A stretch of DNA of 64,000 nucleotides, taken from Saprospiraceae bacterium (GTDB lineage: Bacteria > Bacteroidota > Bacteroidia > Chitinophagales > Saprospiraceae). The first letter of the stretch is position 1; every line of letters begins with the position of its first letter. The translations under genes and the position numbers were made by a program. Below are positions 36,058-44,520 of the stretch, piece after piece. Under the pieces are notes generated by a model. The model had not been told where the DNA came from. It saw only the letters and a program-made list of their open reading frames with translations, and did no database searches. The DNA is taken from positions 2,356,001 through 2,420,000 of the forward strand of contig JADJPZ010000004.1 in the NCBI GenBank assembly GCA_016713025.1, in the 5' to 3' direction.

Positions 36058-36600
36058 CTATTGTATATCTATATATCCAAAAAATATCTTTTGTAACCTT
36101 TTCATACACTTATATTTTAAATTTTTTGTCGTATCGTTGTTTTTATACTTGAGAAGAGCTGTGATATCGTCCAATTTCATCTGCTGATAGTAAGAGAGTT
36201 CGAGTAGTGATTTACAAGGCTCACCGATATCCAGGAGTGCTTTTGCAGCTTTGTCTAAATCTTCTTTGCTGGTCTCTTGATATTCTTCGTCCACTGTATC
36301 CCGAATGATCTCATTAGCATCGTAGGAAATGGTCTTTGACTTCGCTCTATTGTGATGGATGATTTTATTCTTGATGATGCTAAAGATATAAGTCTTTATA
36401 TCTACTGTAAGTGTAGAGAGTTTGCCTGTGACTATATTGTCATAAAGCAATACGATACTAGTCTGAAAGATCTCTTCAGCATCTTCTTTATCCAGTTGAT
36501 AGGTCGTTTTGGCCCAGTTAACTGCATCTGCTTTATGATTTTGATACAACATCGTTAAGGTTTTATCGGGGTCTGATTTTATCCTTTCGATCCAGTCCAT
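36058..36600 (-). CDS. ECF-type RNA polymerase sigma factor
   Basis: A 180-residue sigma-70-family protein. Region 2 spans about residues 15-90 (ADAVNWAKTTYQLDKEDAEEIFQTSIVLLYDNI and IKTYIFSIIKNKIIHHNR, the -10 contact), and region 4 about 115-175 (LDIGEPCKSLLELSYYQQMKLDDITALLKYKNNDTTKNLKYKCMKRLQ, an HTH). It recruits RNA polymerase to a dedicated promoter set; two candidate promoters are noted at 36664 and 40373. It forms a two-gene operon with the anti-sigma-like gene. A -7 box lies 22 bases upstream of its start, so its own transcription probably uses the housekeeping sigma factor. Confidence 0.93.
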   Translation of the reverse strand: MDWIERIKSDPDKTLTMLYQNHKADAVNWAKTTYQLDKEDAEEIFQTSIVLLYDNIVTGKLSTLTVDIKTYIFSIIKNKIIHHNRAKSKTISYDANEIIRDTVDEEYQETSKEDLDKAAKALLDIGEPCKSLLELSYYQQMKLDDITALLKYKNNDTTKNLKYKCMKRLQKIFFGYIDIQ

Positions 36601-36622
36601 TTACAAAATATATTTACGCCGT

Positions 36623-36630
36623 CAAAGGTA
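36623..36630 (-). promoter_or_regulatory. -7 box of the sigma factor gene
   Basis: TACCTTTG on the minus strand (TAnnTTTG), 22 bases before the ATG at 36600. No clear -33 box. Confidence 0.5.
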
Positions 36631-36663
36631 GTTTTATTTTTATTTTAAAAAAAAGTATTATTA

Positions 36664-36696
36664 TTGGGTTACTTTTTCCCGCTTTTGGATTTATAA
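36664..36696 (+). promoter_or_regulatory. Candidate alternative-sigma promoter of the DUF1800-DUF1501 operon
   Basis: TTGGGTTACTT, 12 bases, then GGATTTATAA. The same two blocks with the same 12-base spacing stand before the lipoprotein gene at 40431. The start codon is 17 bases after the second block. The box lies within the divergent region next to the ECF sigma gene. Confidence 0.6.
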
Positions 36697-36713
36697 TCAT
36701 AAATAATAAAAAT

Positions 36714-38546
36714 ATGAAAAATGTGTTCAAATTCTTTATGTTCTTTTTAATGCTTAATTGTGCAAATGCACAAAACACTGTACCAAAATACAATGGTAAC
36801 TTTGGTGAATATCAATTGAAGCACTTATTAAGAAGGACTCTTTTTGGGGCAACATTGGATGATATGAATTACTTCAAGGGAAAAAGCATGGATGTTGTGG
36901 TGGATGAATTACTTAATGTCAATACGGTAGCTCAACTACCAGTTTGGTCTTTCCAATATGATAACGGTGATTCTATAACTTTTAAGGCTGGGCAACCTTG
37001 GCTAGGAAAACCCGGTGAAAAAAATTGGACTGAATCTATCATTCAAAATAATGTGAACTACTGGTGGCATCATCTCATGATCACACAAGATAGAAGCATT
37101 CGTGAAAAGATGGTATTGTTTTATGAAAATCATCTTCCTTCCAATAATGGTAAAAACAATGAAGGCCAAGGTTTCTATTATTACAATAGAGTCAAACTAC
37201 TACGAGATCTTTCTTTAGGTAATTACAAAGAATTGGTAAAAAAGATTACTTTGGATCCGTCTATGATGTATTATCTTGATTTAAATCAAAGTTATGCGTA
37301 TAATTGGTATGACTTGAGAGGCGGCAAAATAGTACCAACGAATCCTAATGAAAACTTTGCCAGAGAACTTCAGGAATTATACACCATCGGAAAAGGGAGA
37401 AATAATAATGATCAATTTTTTACAGAAAATGATGTAAAAGCTGCAGCAAAAGTCCTGAGCGGATGGAACGTTTGTAACAACTATGATGGAGCTATAAAAA
37501 ACTTTTTATGTAATGATAAAGTCGATTATAAGATAAGATACAATGAAAAGTTGCACGCTCCCGAAGATAAAGTTTTTTCATCATTTTATGATAACAAGAC
37601 GATCAAAACCAAAAAAGGACCTGTTGGAGGATTACAGGAAATAGATGAATTTTTTGATATGTTGTTCGCTAATGAAGAAAGCTCAAGAAATCTTGTCAGG
37701 AAACTTTATAGATTTTTTGTTTATGCCTATATTACAGATGAGACAGAACGAGATATTATCGTACCATTGTCTAAACTTCTTAGGGATGGAGGTAATGGAT
37801 ATGCACCATATGATGTAAAGCCGGTACTGAAAGCCTTATTTACAAGTAGTCATTTTTATAATAAAGAGCAGATAGGTTGCATGATAAAAAATCCTTACGA
37901 CCTTATGGTTGGGGCAACAAGAATGATGGGTGCAAAAATTTATCCTTTGACCAAAGTGGATACTGTTCCTTTGTCAGTTTATTTATCGTGGAAGGTTGAA
38001 GATAGACCAAATTATGTTGCAGTTGCAGCACATAGGCAGGCTCAGTATGTAAGAGGTCTTTGTTTTGGTGCGGGAATGCTAGTAAGTAATGTACCTGACG
38101 TGGCTGGATTTCCTGCTTATTATCAAGGACCTGGTTACCATAGATTATGGATTAATGCTGATTTCTTAAGAGAAAGAAAGAAACTCATTACTAATAGAAT
38201 TGGACCAGAAATAAGTGATATAACTGGAATGGTAAGGTTATCAAATGACTTGTCCAATTCTGGTAATATTCAAAGTATGGTGATAACAATGTACAAAATG
38301 TTTACTAATCAGCGAGATGTGGATGATTTTATACGTCAAAATATAGACTATTTCTTTGTAAACGATATCTCAGCGGAAGAAAAAAACAAACTCAAATATA
38401 TTTTGGAAACACACTGGATTCCTACAAGTAGCTGGCTAAAGACCTGCGATGAATATAATTCTGGCAATAGCAACAATGCAATTCATAGAAGGCTTCTCGC
38501 TTTTTATGATGCACTTTTTAGCTACGCAGAATTTCAATTAATGTAA
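36714..38546 (+). CDS. DUF1800 domain protein, secreted
   Basis: A 610-residue protein with a signal peptide (ending LNCANAQ, residue 20). DUF1800 features: YQLKHLLRRTLFGATLDDMNYFKG (about residues 32-55), WWHHLMITQDRSIREKMVLFYENHLP (about 117-142), NENFARELQELYTIGKG (about 212-228), FFDMLFANEESSRNLVRKLYRFFVY (about 303-327). No catalytic motif is known for the family. It is followed 18 bases later by a DUF1501 protein, its standard partner in Bacteroidota and Planctomycetota, where the pair is thought to act on or transport large extracellular substrates. Transcription may depend on the motif at 36664. Confidence 0.93.
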   Translation: MKNVFKFFMFFLMLNCANAQNTVPKYNGNFGEYQLKHLLRRTLFGATLDDMNYFKGKSMDVVVDELLNVNTVAQLPVWSFQYDNGDSITFKAGQPWLGKPGEKNWTESIIQNNVNYWWHHLMITQDRSIREKMVLFYENHLPSNNGKNNEGQGFYYYNRVKLLRDLSLGNYKELVKKITLDPSMMYYLDLNQSYAYNWYDLRGGKIVPTNPNENFARELQELYTIGKGRNNNDQFFTENDVKAAAKVLSGWNVCNNYDGAIKNFLCNDKVDYKIRYNEKLHAPEDKVFSSFYDNKTIKTKKGPVGGLQEIDEFFDMLFANEESSRNLVRKLYRFFVYAYITDETERDIIVPLSKLLRDGGNGYAPYDVKPVLKALFTSSHFYNKEQIGCMIKNPYDLMVGATRMMGAKIYPLTKVDTVPLSVYLSWKVEDRPNYVAVAAHRQAQYVRGLCFGAGMLVSNVPDVAGFPAYYQGPGYHRLWINADFLRERKKLITNRIGPEISDITGMVRLSNDLSNSGNIQSMVITMYKMFTNQRDVDDFIRQNIDYFFVNDISAEEKNKLKYILETHWIPTSSWLKTCDEYNSGNSNNAIHRRLLAFYDALFSYAEFQLM

Positions 38547-38564
38547 AATTAAAAAAAACAGATC

Positions 38565-40244
38565 ATGCAAAGACGTAATTTTCTTAAAAATATAATGCCG
38601 TTGGCAGCTTTTCCTCTAGTTTCAAATCAGTTGTTTGCTAATGTAATTAACCCTGCAGGTCTAAGTCCCGAGACTTTAGCACTCTTAGAGGGCGACATAG
38701 ACAGAATATTAGTGTTGGTGAGATTAGATGGTGGAAATGATGGATTAAACACTTTAATTCCCTTGGACCAATATGCAAAATTGGCTCACGAAAAGGTACG
38801 AAAAAATATTATCGTTTCTGAAAACCAAATTTTAACCTTGAAGGATAATCCTCCACTGGGAATGCATCCTTCGCTAAATGGCTTCAGGGAATTATACAAC
38901 AATGATCAATTGACCATCATTCAAGGTGTGGCAAATACAGCTGGGGTTTTCTCTGATTTCCACGGAATAGATCAATGGGAAACTGCTTCTGATAAAAATA
39001 ACACTTACTCGTCAGGTTGGATAGGTCGATATCTGGAAAAAACTTATGCCAAGGTGACAACACATTATCCAAATATTTGTATGCCAGATCCATTGGCTAT
39101 AGAAGTGGGTGCAAGTACCTTACTTGGAAGGGCTAGTGGAGCTATTTTATCCCAAAAGATAAACTCCCAATTTAATGGCAAACTTACTGAATTGATAGAT
39201 AATTATAGTGAAGAAGTAGAGACTAGTCAAAATATGCAGAGAGAATTGGCATTTCTCAGAGGCGAACAATTTAAGACCAATGATTATGGTAAAAAGATCA
39301 TAAATTCGTGGAATGCAGGTAATAACAGTAGTGTGGCTTATCCTCCTAGTTTGATACCCAATAATCACCCAAATATCAAACCTACAACATTGGCCCAACA
39401 ATTTAAAATTGTGGCAAGATTAATAAAAGGAGGCTTGAAAACAAGAATTTATGTCGTTTCTATTGGCAATTTTGACACACATGCAAAACAGGTTTCAGCT
39501 GGTACTCATTCTCTATTGTTGCAAGATCTAAGTGGTGCAATAACTGCTTTCCAAAAAGATCTTATTCAGCTTGGTTTAGCTCAAAGAGTTTTGGGTATGA
39601 CGTATTCAGAATTTGGAAGAAGGGTAGCTGAAAATGGATTATTAGGTACTGAACATGGATATGCAGCACCAATGTTCTTGTTTGGAGACAGTGTCAAAGG
39701 AGGGATCATTGGAAACAACTATCAAATAGATAATGTGAACATCATCAACGAAGGAACTAATGTTCCTTCCCAATATGACTATAAACAAGTTTATAAATCA
39801 GTGCTTCAAAATTGGTTTGGTGCATGTGACCAGGATGCCAACGATATCATCAAAACCAATGTACAGTCAGTACCAGGTTTGTTTAAGAGTGGCATTGCTC
39901 TTAATCCTTGTATAATGGGACCACTTGTCGACCCTGAGTCTGAGCCTTGTCGGGGTACTGTGTCAGTGGTAGATGTTACAGGAGACGATCACCATTTATA
40001 TGCCCGAATATTTCCTAATCCATCTTCAGGAAGTTTTACCATTGAGCCAAAAGTTGGTTTTGACACTTCTAGTCCTATCTTCTTATCTATTTCAGATATC
40101 AGAGGGAATGAGATGATGAGGGAAGAAATCAAAATTAACACAGGAGAAACCATCAATATCAATAAAACCTTAAGTCCAGGCATGTACATCGTAAATCTTA
40201 AAAATAAAAACCGCGCTATCAATCAAAAGATCATAGTACATTAA
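38565..40244 (+). CDS. DUF1501 protein with T9SS sorting domain
   Basis: A 559-residue protein. The start MQRRNFLKNIMPLAAFP has the Arg-Arg pattern and hydrophobic run of a Tat-like leader. DUF1501 has ILVLVRLDGGNDGLNTLIPL (about residues 47-66), PPLGMHPSL, SDFHGIDQWET (about 134-144), VSIGNFDTHAKQ (about 303-314) and TYSEFGRRVAENG, a sulfatase/alkaline-phosphatase-like core. The C-terminal 80 residues are a type A sorting domain (ARIFPNPSSGSFTIEP, LSPGMYIVNLKN). Combination of a Tat-like leader with T9SS export is worth noting. Ends with a clear terminator at 40303. Confidence 0.93.
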   Translation: MQRRNFLKNIMPLAAFPLVSNQLFANVINPAGLSPETLALLEGDIDRILVLVRLDGGNDGLNTLIPLDQYAKLAHEKVRKNIIVSENQILTLKDNPPLGMHPSLNGFRELYNNDQLTIIQGVANTAGVFSDFHGIDQWETASDKNNTYSSGWIGRYLEKTYAKVTTHYPNICMPDPLAIEVGASTLLGRASGAILSQKINSQFNGKLTELIDNYSEEVETSQNMQRELAFLRGEQFKTNDYGKKIINSWNAGNNSSVAYPPSLIPNNHPNIKPTTLAQQFKIVARLIKGGLKTRIYVVSIGNFDTHAKQVSAGTHSLLLQDLSGAITAFQKDLIQLGLAQRVLGMTYSEFGRRVAENGLLGTEHGYAAPMFLFGDSVKGGIIGNNYQIDNVNIINEGTNVPSQYDYKQVYKSVLQNWFGACDQDANDIIKTNVQSVPGLFKSGIALNPCIMGPLVDPESEPCRGTVSVVDVTGDDHHLYARIFPNPSSGSFTIEPKVGFDTSSPIFLSISDIRGNEMMREEIKINTGETININKTLSPGMYIVNLKNKNRAINQKIIVH

Positions 40245-40302
40245 TTATCTATCAAATGTAATTGAATTTCCCCCATTTACAAATACCCATGAATATTCGC
40301 TC

Positions 40303-40336
40303 AGCCACTTGGATTCAGTTCCAAGTGGCTTTTTTG
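40303..40336 (+). terminator. Rho-independent terminator
   Basis: AGCCACTTGGA pairs perfectly with TCCAAGTGGCT around a 6-base loop, followed by T6G. Ends the DUF1800-DUF1501 operon. Confidence 0.9.
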
Positions 40337-40372
40337 TTTTTATGGAAAAAATAAAAAAAAATATCTTAATAA

Positions 40373-40405
40373 TTGGGTTACTTATGCTAGATCATGGATA
40401 TATGA
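40373..40405 (+). promoter_or_regulatory. Second copy of the candidate alternative-sigma promoter
   Basis: TTGGGTTACTT, 12 bases, then GGATATATGA, 25 bases before the ATG at 40431. Block identity is 11 of 11 in the first element and 8 of 10 in the second relative to 36664-36696, with different spacer sequences, as expected of a bipartite promoter. Confidence 0.6.
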
Positions 40406-40430
40406 ATGTAGACCAAATAAATATTTATCT

Positions 40431-41105
40431 ATGATACAATTAAATAAATGTATAATAATCTTAGTAATGATGGCGATGTGTTCGTTGTACAGTTGTGTCA
40501 AAGACGAACCGAACGAAGTACCTGAATCAAACATATCAGAATCAGCTTCTCAGTATCTTCCAATAAAGAAAGGGAACTATTGGCTGGCTCAAAAGAAAAT
40601 TCAATTTCTTCAAAGTAACAATTTTACAGCTTTTCCAAGTTATGATTCCATCTATGTTTCAGAAGATACATTGATCAATGGGGTACCACACATCAAGCTA
40701 CTGACATATCGATATGAAATCAGCAACGGTCAAAAAACAAATGAAAAAACTAATATTTTTGCTCTTTTAAAAGTAAAAGACAATAAATATTTATATTCAT
40801 CTGGTGATCTATATTTTACTACAGACACTATAACCAAAGCCATATATTCTAATGAAGTTCAAAATAATGTAACTCTAACTTCTATCACGGGAAAGGCTTA
40901 TAAATCTGGACCGTCACTAAAATGGGAAGTAAAAACAGTATTTGATAAATCCGTATTCAACACATCATCAAACCTAAGTCGAGAAGATGGATCATTTTAT
41001 CTGGAAAAAAACAGAGGATTTACCAAAAGGATCATCCATGGAGATCTCTCCAATCCTACTAGAGATCGGGTAGAGTATCACGTTTTTAAATCTCAGATTC
41101 ATTAA
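40431..41105 (+). CDS. Hypothetical lipoprotein
   Basis: A 224-residue lipoprotein with a clear leader and lipobox LYSC (Cys22), then an acidic Ser/Glu linker and a beta-rich body (QYLPIKKGNYWLAQKK, DSIYVSEDTLINGVPHIKLLTYRYE) that resembles small surface lipoproteins with a beta-sandwich or lipocalin-like pattern. No family was recognised. It lies in its own transcription unit between the terminator at 40303 and the stump at 41124, and its promoter-like motif is shared with the DUF1800-DUF1501 operon, which suggests joint regulation. Confidence 0.75.
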   Translation: MIQLNKCIIILVMMAMCSLYSCVKDEPNEVPESNISESASQYLPIKKGNYWLAQKKIQFLQSNNFTAFPSYDSIYVSEDTLINGVPHIKLLTYRYEISNGQKTNEKTNIFALLKVKDNKYLYSSGDLYFTTDTITKAIYSNEVQNNVTLTSITGKAYKSGPSLKWEVKTVFDKSVFNTSSNLSREDGSFYLEKNRGFTKRIIHGDLSNPTRDRVEYHVFKSQIH

Positions 41106-41123
41106 TTTTTATGGGTGCTGAAA

Positions 41124-41267
41124 ATGAAATCAAAGAAATTGTCCACTATATTTAGATATGTACTACTAATCATCCTTGTAGGGCTTAGTATGCTTGCAGA
41201 CGCCCAGTCACACTATCCATGTGGAGCCGTAGGAGGCTCAGTCCAAAATGGAGATTATACATTCTGA
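41124..41267 (+). pseudogene. Signal-peptide stump joined to a piece of the DUF6794 gene
   Basis: A 47-codon frame: signal peptide MKSKKLSTIFRYVLLIILVG to ADAQ, then SHYPCGAVGGSVQNGDYTF. The last 30-odd bases (from GCTCAGTCCAAAATGGAGAT) are identical to the 3' end of the DUF6794 gene (30512-30546) but read in a different frame. This is a recombination product or the remnant of a lost gene, like the stump at 30849. Confidence 0.6.
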
Positions 41268-41409
41268 AAAAAAGAAAAACTCCAACAATTGACATTTATT
41301 TTTGATATCAATTGAACATTTTAAGATTATTTACTATTTAATATTCTGATCAGTATAAAATACTGAAAATGAAATATTTTTAATTAGTAAATTGTAAACA
41401 TTTTAATCG

Positions 41410-42267
41410 ATGAAAAACATTTTTAATCTTTTAGTTGCAGGAGCATTCCTGATGATATTTTCTAATGCAAATGCTCAGGTAAAAACTCCTGCTGCCAGTC
41501 CGGGAGCCAAAATTGAGCAGTCTGTGGGTTTGTCCACTATTAGTGTTGATTATAGTCGACCAAGTGCCAAGGGTCGTAAAGTGATGGGAGATCTTGTTCC
41601 ATATGGTCAACTGTGGCGCACCGCTGCTAATCAAGGTACTAAAGTTACTTTTAGCGATGACGTAAAAGTCAATGGAGTAGATTTGAAAAAAGGCAAGTAT
41701 TCTCTATTTACACTACCAGGAGCCACAGAATGGAAAGTTATTTTCCATAAAGACGTTACAATGAGCACTCCAGGTGGCGATAACTACAAAGAAGCAGATG
41801 AAGCTGCAAGAATATCTGTTGTTCCTAACAATGCTTTACCTAATCCAGTAGAAACTTTTACTGTTGGGTTTTCTAATTTGACTGACAATACTACTGAAAT
41901 GTATATTGCTTGGGAAAAAACCAGAGTAGGATTTACTGTAGATGTTATGTCTGATGCTAAAGTTGTTGCGAGCATCAACTCAACATTAGCAGGTCCAACT
42001 GGCGGTGATTATATGGCAGCTGCCAACTATTATTCTAACAGCGGAAAAGATATCAATAAAGCTTTAGAATGGGGTGCAAAAGCTGTAAGTATGGGTGCAA
42101 ACCAATTCTGGAATCTTAGAGGATACAGTCTTATATTGGCTAAAGCTGGAAAGTATACAGAGGCTATTGCTGTTGCAAAAGAGTCTTTGGCAAAAGCGAC
42201 TGAAGCTAAAAACAACGACTACATCAAAATGAATAATGAATCGATCGCGATGTGGTCAAAAAAATAA
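41410..42267 (+). CDS. DUF2911 domain protein, secreted
   Basis: A 285-residue protein with a signal peptide (ending SNANAQ, residue 22). DUF2911 pattern: PAASPGAKIEQSVGLSTISVDYSRPSAKGRKVMGDLVPYGQLWRTAANQGTKVTFSDDV (about residues 26-84), KGKYSLFTLPGATEWKVIFHK and FTVGFSNLTDNTTEMYIAWEKT. A helical TPR-like tail (about 195-285, DINKALEWGAKAVSMGA, AKAGKYTEAIAVAKESLAKA) follows. The domain is widespread in Bacteroidota without a known reaction. A strong terminator follows. Confidence 0.93.
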   Translation: MKNIFNLLVAGAFLMIFSNANAQVKTPAASPGAKIEQSVGLSTISVDYSRPSAKGRKVMGDLVPYGQLWRTAANQGTKVTFSDDVKVNGVDLKKGKYSLFTLPGATEWKVIFHKDVTMSTPGGDNYKEADEAARISVVPNNALPNPVETFTVGFSNLTDNTTEMYIAWEKTRVGFTVDVMSDAKVVASINSTLAGPTGGDYMAAANYYSNSGKDINKALEWGAKAVSMGANQFWNLRGYSLILAKAGKYTEAIAVAKESLAKATEAKNNDYIKMNNESIAMWSKK

Positions 42268-42286
42268 TTGAATTCATTTAATCTTT

Positions 42287-42332
42287 AAAAAAAAGCCGGA
42301 TGAACCATACTTTGTTCATCCGGCTTTTTTTT
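42287..42332 (+). terminator. Rho-independent terminator
   Basis: AAGCCGGATGAAC pairs with GTTCATCCGGCTT (13 bp) around an 8-base loop, with an A-tract before and T9 after. Probably works in both directions. Confidence 0.93.
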
Positions 42333-42642
42333 AATGGTTTCATTTTTCACCTTGTGATATCTTCAAAGTGAATTGGTATGATCATCCTTCAGACCAATAG
42401 ACTTACCTAACTTCAAATACAATATAATCTTAAAAATAATGTTTTCAGAATATAAAATAATTGTTTGACTAAAGGGCCTGTCAAGCTAGGCTTAAGACAA
42501 GCCACTCTTGAACGCCTAATTATTAGGATAATCCACCAAATTTGAAACTTAAAAAATATATGCATTTACTTTGCCAAAAAAAAAACAAAGGGTGGGTTGA
42601 TCCTATTGGGTGTTGATGCATATAATTTTCTAATAAAATACA
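42333..42642. other. Non-coding stretch before the FGE-like gene
   Basis: No coding frame was seen. GGGCCTGTCAAGCTAGGCTT near 42475 recalls the GACAGGC core of the miniature elements, and AGGATAATCCACC pairs loosely with GGGTGGGTTGATCCT, so it may contain a very decayed copy. Confidence 0.3.
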
Positions 42643-43674
42643 ATGAAAAATACATTTGTCATTGGTCTCTCTTTAATTCTTTATACTTTCTCAGGATGTA
42701 AATCAGATCAAAGTTCCGCTACATCAGCCACTGGAAATAGAGATGGTATGGTGCTCATCCCGGCAGGCACCTTGAGTATGGGTGGTGACAATGATCAAGC
42801 TGACCCCAATGAATACCCGAAACATCCGGTACTTATCGATGCCTTCTACATGGATGCCACAGAAGTCACCAATGCTCAATTTTCAGATTTTATTCAGACC
42901 ACAGGCTACAAAACTGTTGCCGAAAGGGCCATTGACTGGGAAGAAATGAAAAAAAACCTTCCAGCAAACACACCCAGGCCGCATGACACTATCATGCAAC
43001 CCGGAGCGTTGGTATTTACAAAAACATCAAGACAAGTAGCGCTCAATGATCCGTCGCAGTGGTGGCGCTGGACATTAGGTGCCAACTGGAAACATCCCGC
43101 CGGACCTGCCACAGATATCTCCAGTATCATGGATCATCCTGTGGTTCAGATCGCATGGGAAGATGCTGATTCCTATTGCAAATGGGCGGGAAAACGTTTG
43201 CCAACAGAAGCAGAATGGGAATGGGCAGCTCGCGGAGGAAAAGAAAATATGGTTTATCCATGGGGCAATGATGCCGCAAATGAGGGTGCTCCAAAAGCGA
43301 ATTTTTTCCAAGGGTTGTTTCCTTTTGAGAATACTATTAAAGATGGTTTTGAGACGACATCACCTGTCAAAAGCTTCCCTCCCAATGCCTATGGACTTTA
43401 CGACATGGCTGGCAATGTATGGGAATGGTGCAGTGACTGGTTTGATTTTGAATATTATAAAAAAACTGACACAAAAATAGCAAGAGATACCGGGCCTGCA
43501 TCGGCATACAACCCATATATGCCTTTCCAGCAGGAAAAAGTGATACGCGGCGGCTCATTTTTGTGCAATGATGACTATTGTTCAGGATATCGCAATGCGC
43601 GACGTATGGGCTCCACTACCGACACTGGATTGAATCATACAGGATGCCGATGTGTCAAAGAAGTCAAAAAATAA
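42643..43674 (+). CDS. Formylglycine-generating-enzyme-like lipoprotein
   Basis: A 343-residue lipoprotein (lipobox FSGC, Cys19) with a SUMF1/FGE-sulfatase domain (about residues 33-340): MVLIPAGTLSMGGDN, HPVLIDAFYMDATEVTNAQFSDF, WEDADSYCKWAGKRLPTEAEWEWAARGG, YPWGND, NVWEWCSDWF and VIRGGSFLCNDDYCSGYRNARR. The pair in LCNDDYC (about residues 306 and 311) corresponds to the two copper-binding cysteines of true FGE enzymes, which convert a sulfatase Cys to formylglycine; many family members lack them. No sulfatase gene is in the window. Surface lipid anchoring is unusual for a cytosolic-type reaction but common for Bacteroidota relatives such as GldK. Confidence 0.9.
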   Translation: MKNTFVIGLSLILYTFSGCKSDQSSATSATGNRDGMVLIPAGTLSMGGDNDQADPNEYPKHPVLIDAFYMDATEVTNAQFSDFIQTTGYKTVAERAIDWEEMKKNLPANTPRPHDTIMQPGALVFTKTSRQVALNDPSQWWRWTLGANWKHPAGPATDISSIMDHPVVQIAWEDADSYCKWAGKRLPTEAEWEWAARGGKENMVYPWGNDAANEGAPKANFFQGLFPFENTIKDGFETTSPVKSFPPNAYGLYDMAGNVWEWCSDWFDFEYYKKTDTKIARDTGPASAYNPYMPFQQEKVIRGGSFLCNDDYCSGYRNARRMGSTTDTGLNHTGCRCVKEVKK

Positions 43675-43764
43675 AGAACCAAAATGTCGGTCTGGGTAGT
43701 TTAATTTCCTTAATCGCTTTTATTCGAAATCAAAAGTTCTAATGAATTTAGAGTATGTTTAAAT

Positions 43765-43912
43765 TTTTTTTCCCCTAAAACCCAGGGTATTGATTCGGGC
43801 TTTAAAAAAATCCCCCCTTTTTTTTTCCCAAAATGGGGGTTTTTTTTTTTCCCGGAACCCCATTTTTTTTTTTTTTAACAAAAAAAAAAAAAAAAAATAC
43901 TCCAAAAAAAAT
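43765..43912. other. Homopolymer-dominated tract, possible sequence error
   Basis: About 150 bases of near-pure runs: T8C4, C6T9, G5T12, T14 (43863-43876) and A18 (43880-43897). No other part of the window looks like this. It has no coding sense and lies between two intact genes. Poor base quality or an assembly join is the simplest reading. Confidence 0.6.
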
Positions 43913-43929
43913 GATTCTAAGACTACATG

Positions 43930-44520
43930 TTATTGTTTTTTCCCAAAATATTTAAAAACTTCCTGTTGCTGAGGTCTGAAGTCAGGCACTTTCCGTAACG
44001 GTTCACAAGGCTCGAGGGACTCATAGCATTCTTTTGGCAATAATTGATACAACTTTGTACCTTCTGTTTTCCATTCAATCATTTCCTCACTGGCGTCTTT
44101 GATGACTTTTCCAGGATTACCTGCCACTATTTTGCGTGGTTCAATGATGGTACCTGCTTTTATAAATGTTAGTGCCCCAATGATACATTCGTCACCAATG
44201 ATCACTTCATCCATAATGACACTATTCATTCCTACAAGTACATTGCGCCCAATGTGGGCACCATGGATAATGGCACCGTGTCCAATGTGTGCCGCATCTG
44301 CCAGGATAACGGTCTTACCCGGAAACATATGGATAGTACAGTTTTCCTGAACATTGCATCCGTCTTTGATGATGATGGCACCCCAGTCACCCCTGATGGC
44401 TGCTCCGGGTCCTATATATACGTTTTGGCCTATTATGACATTGCCTGTTACTGATGCCATCGGATGCACAAACGAAGTTTCATCCACAACTGGAATGTAG
44501 CCATTAAATTTATATATCAT
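43930..44520 (-). CDS. PaaY/CaiE-like hexapeptide-repeat gamma-carbonic-anhydrase family protein
   Basis: A 196-residue left-handed beta-helix protein, trimeric in the family. The order SFVHPMASVTGNVIIGQNVYIGPGAAIRGDWG, NVQENCTIHMFPG (metal His), HIGHGAIIHGAHIGRNVLVGMNSVIMD (two further metal His) and the C-terminal WKTEGTKLYQLL agrees with PaaY and CaiE, thioesterases or carbonic anhydrases. There is no phenylacetate cluster nearby, so the substrate is open. Its ATG overlaps the stop of the Cys-cluster gene upstream on the same strand (4 bases), indicating a common operon of at least two genes. Confidence 0.88.
   Translation of the reverse strand: MIYKFNGYIPVVDETSFVHPMASVTGNVIIGQNVYIGPGAAIRGDWGAIIIKDGCNVQENCTIHMFPGKTVILADAAHIGHGAIIHGAHIGRNVLVGMNSVIMDEVIIGDECIIGALTFIKAGTIIEPRKIVAGNPGKVIKDASEEMIEWKTEGTKLYQLLPKECYESLEPCEPLRKVPDFRPQQQEVFKYFGKKQ

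Noticed and set aside
41239..41276. Shared 35-mer with the DUF6794 gene as a site-specific attachment site
   Set aside because: It lies inside a coding 3' end and has no integrase nearby; simple recombination explains it better.
43790..43972. Frame in the homopolymer tract
   Set aside because: Its translation is Phe/Lys runs from poly-T and poly-A; not a gene.
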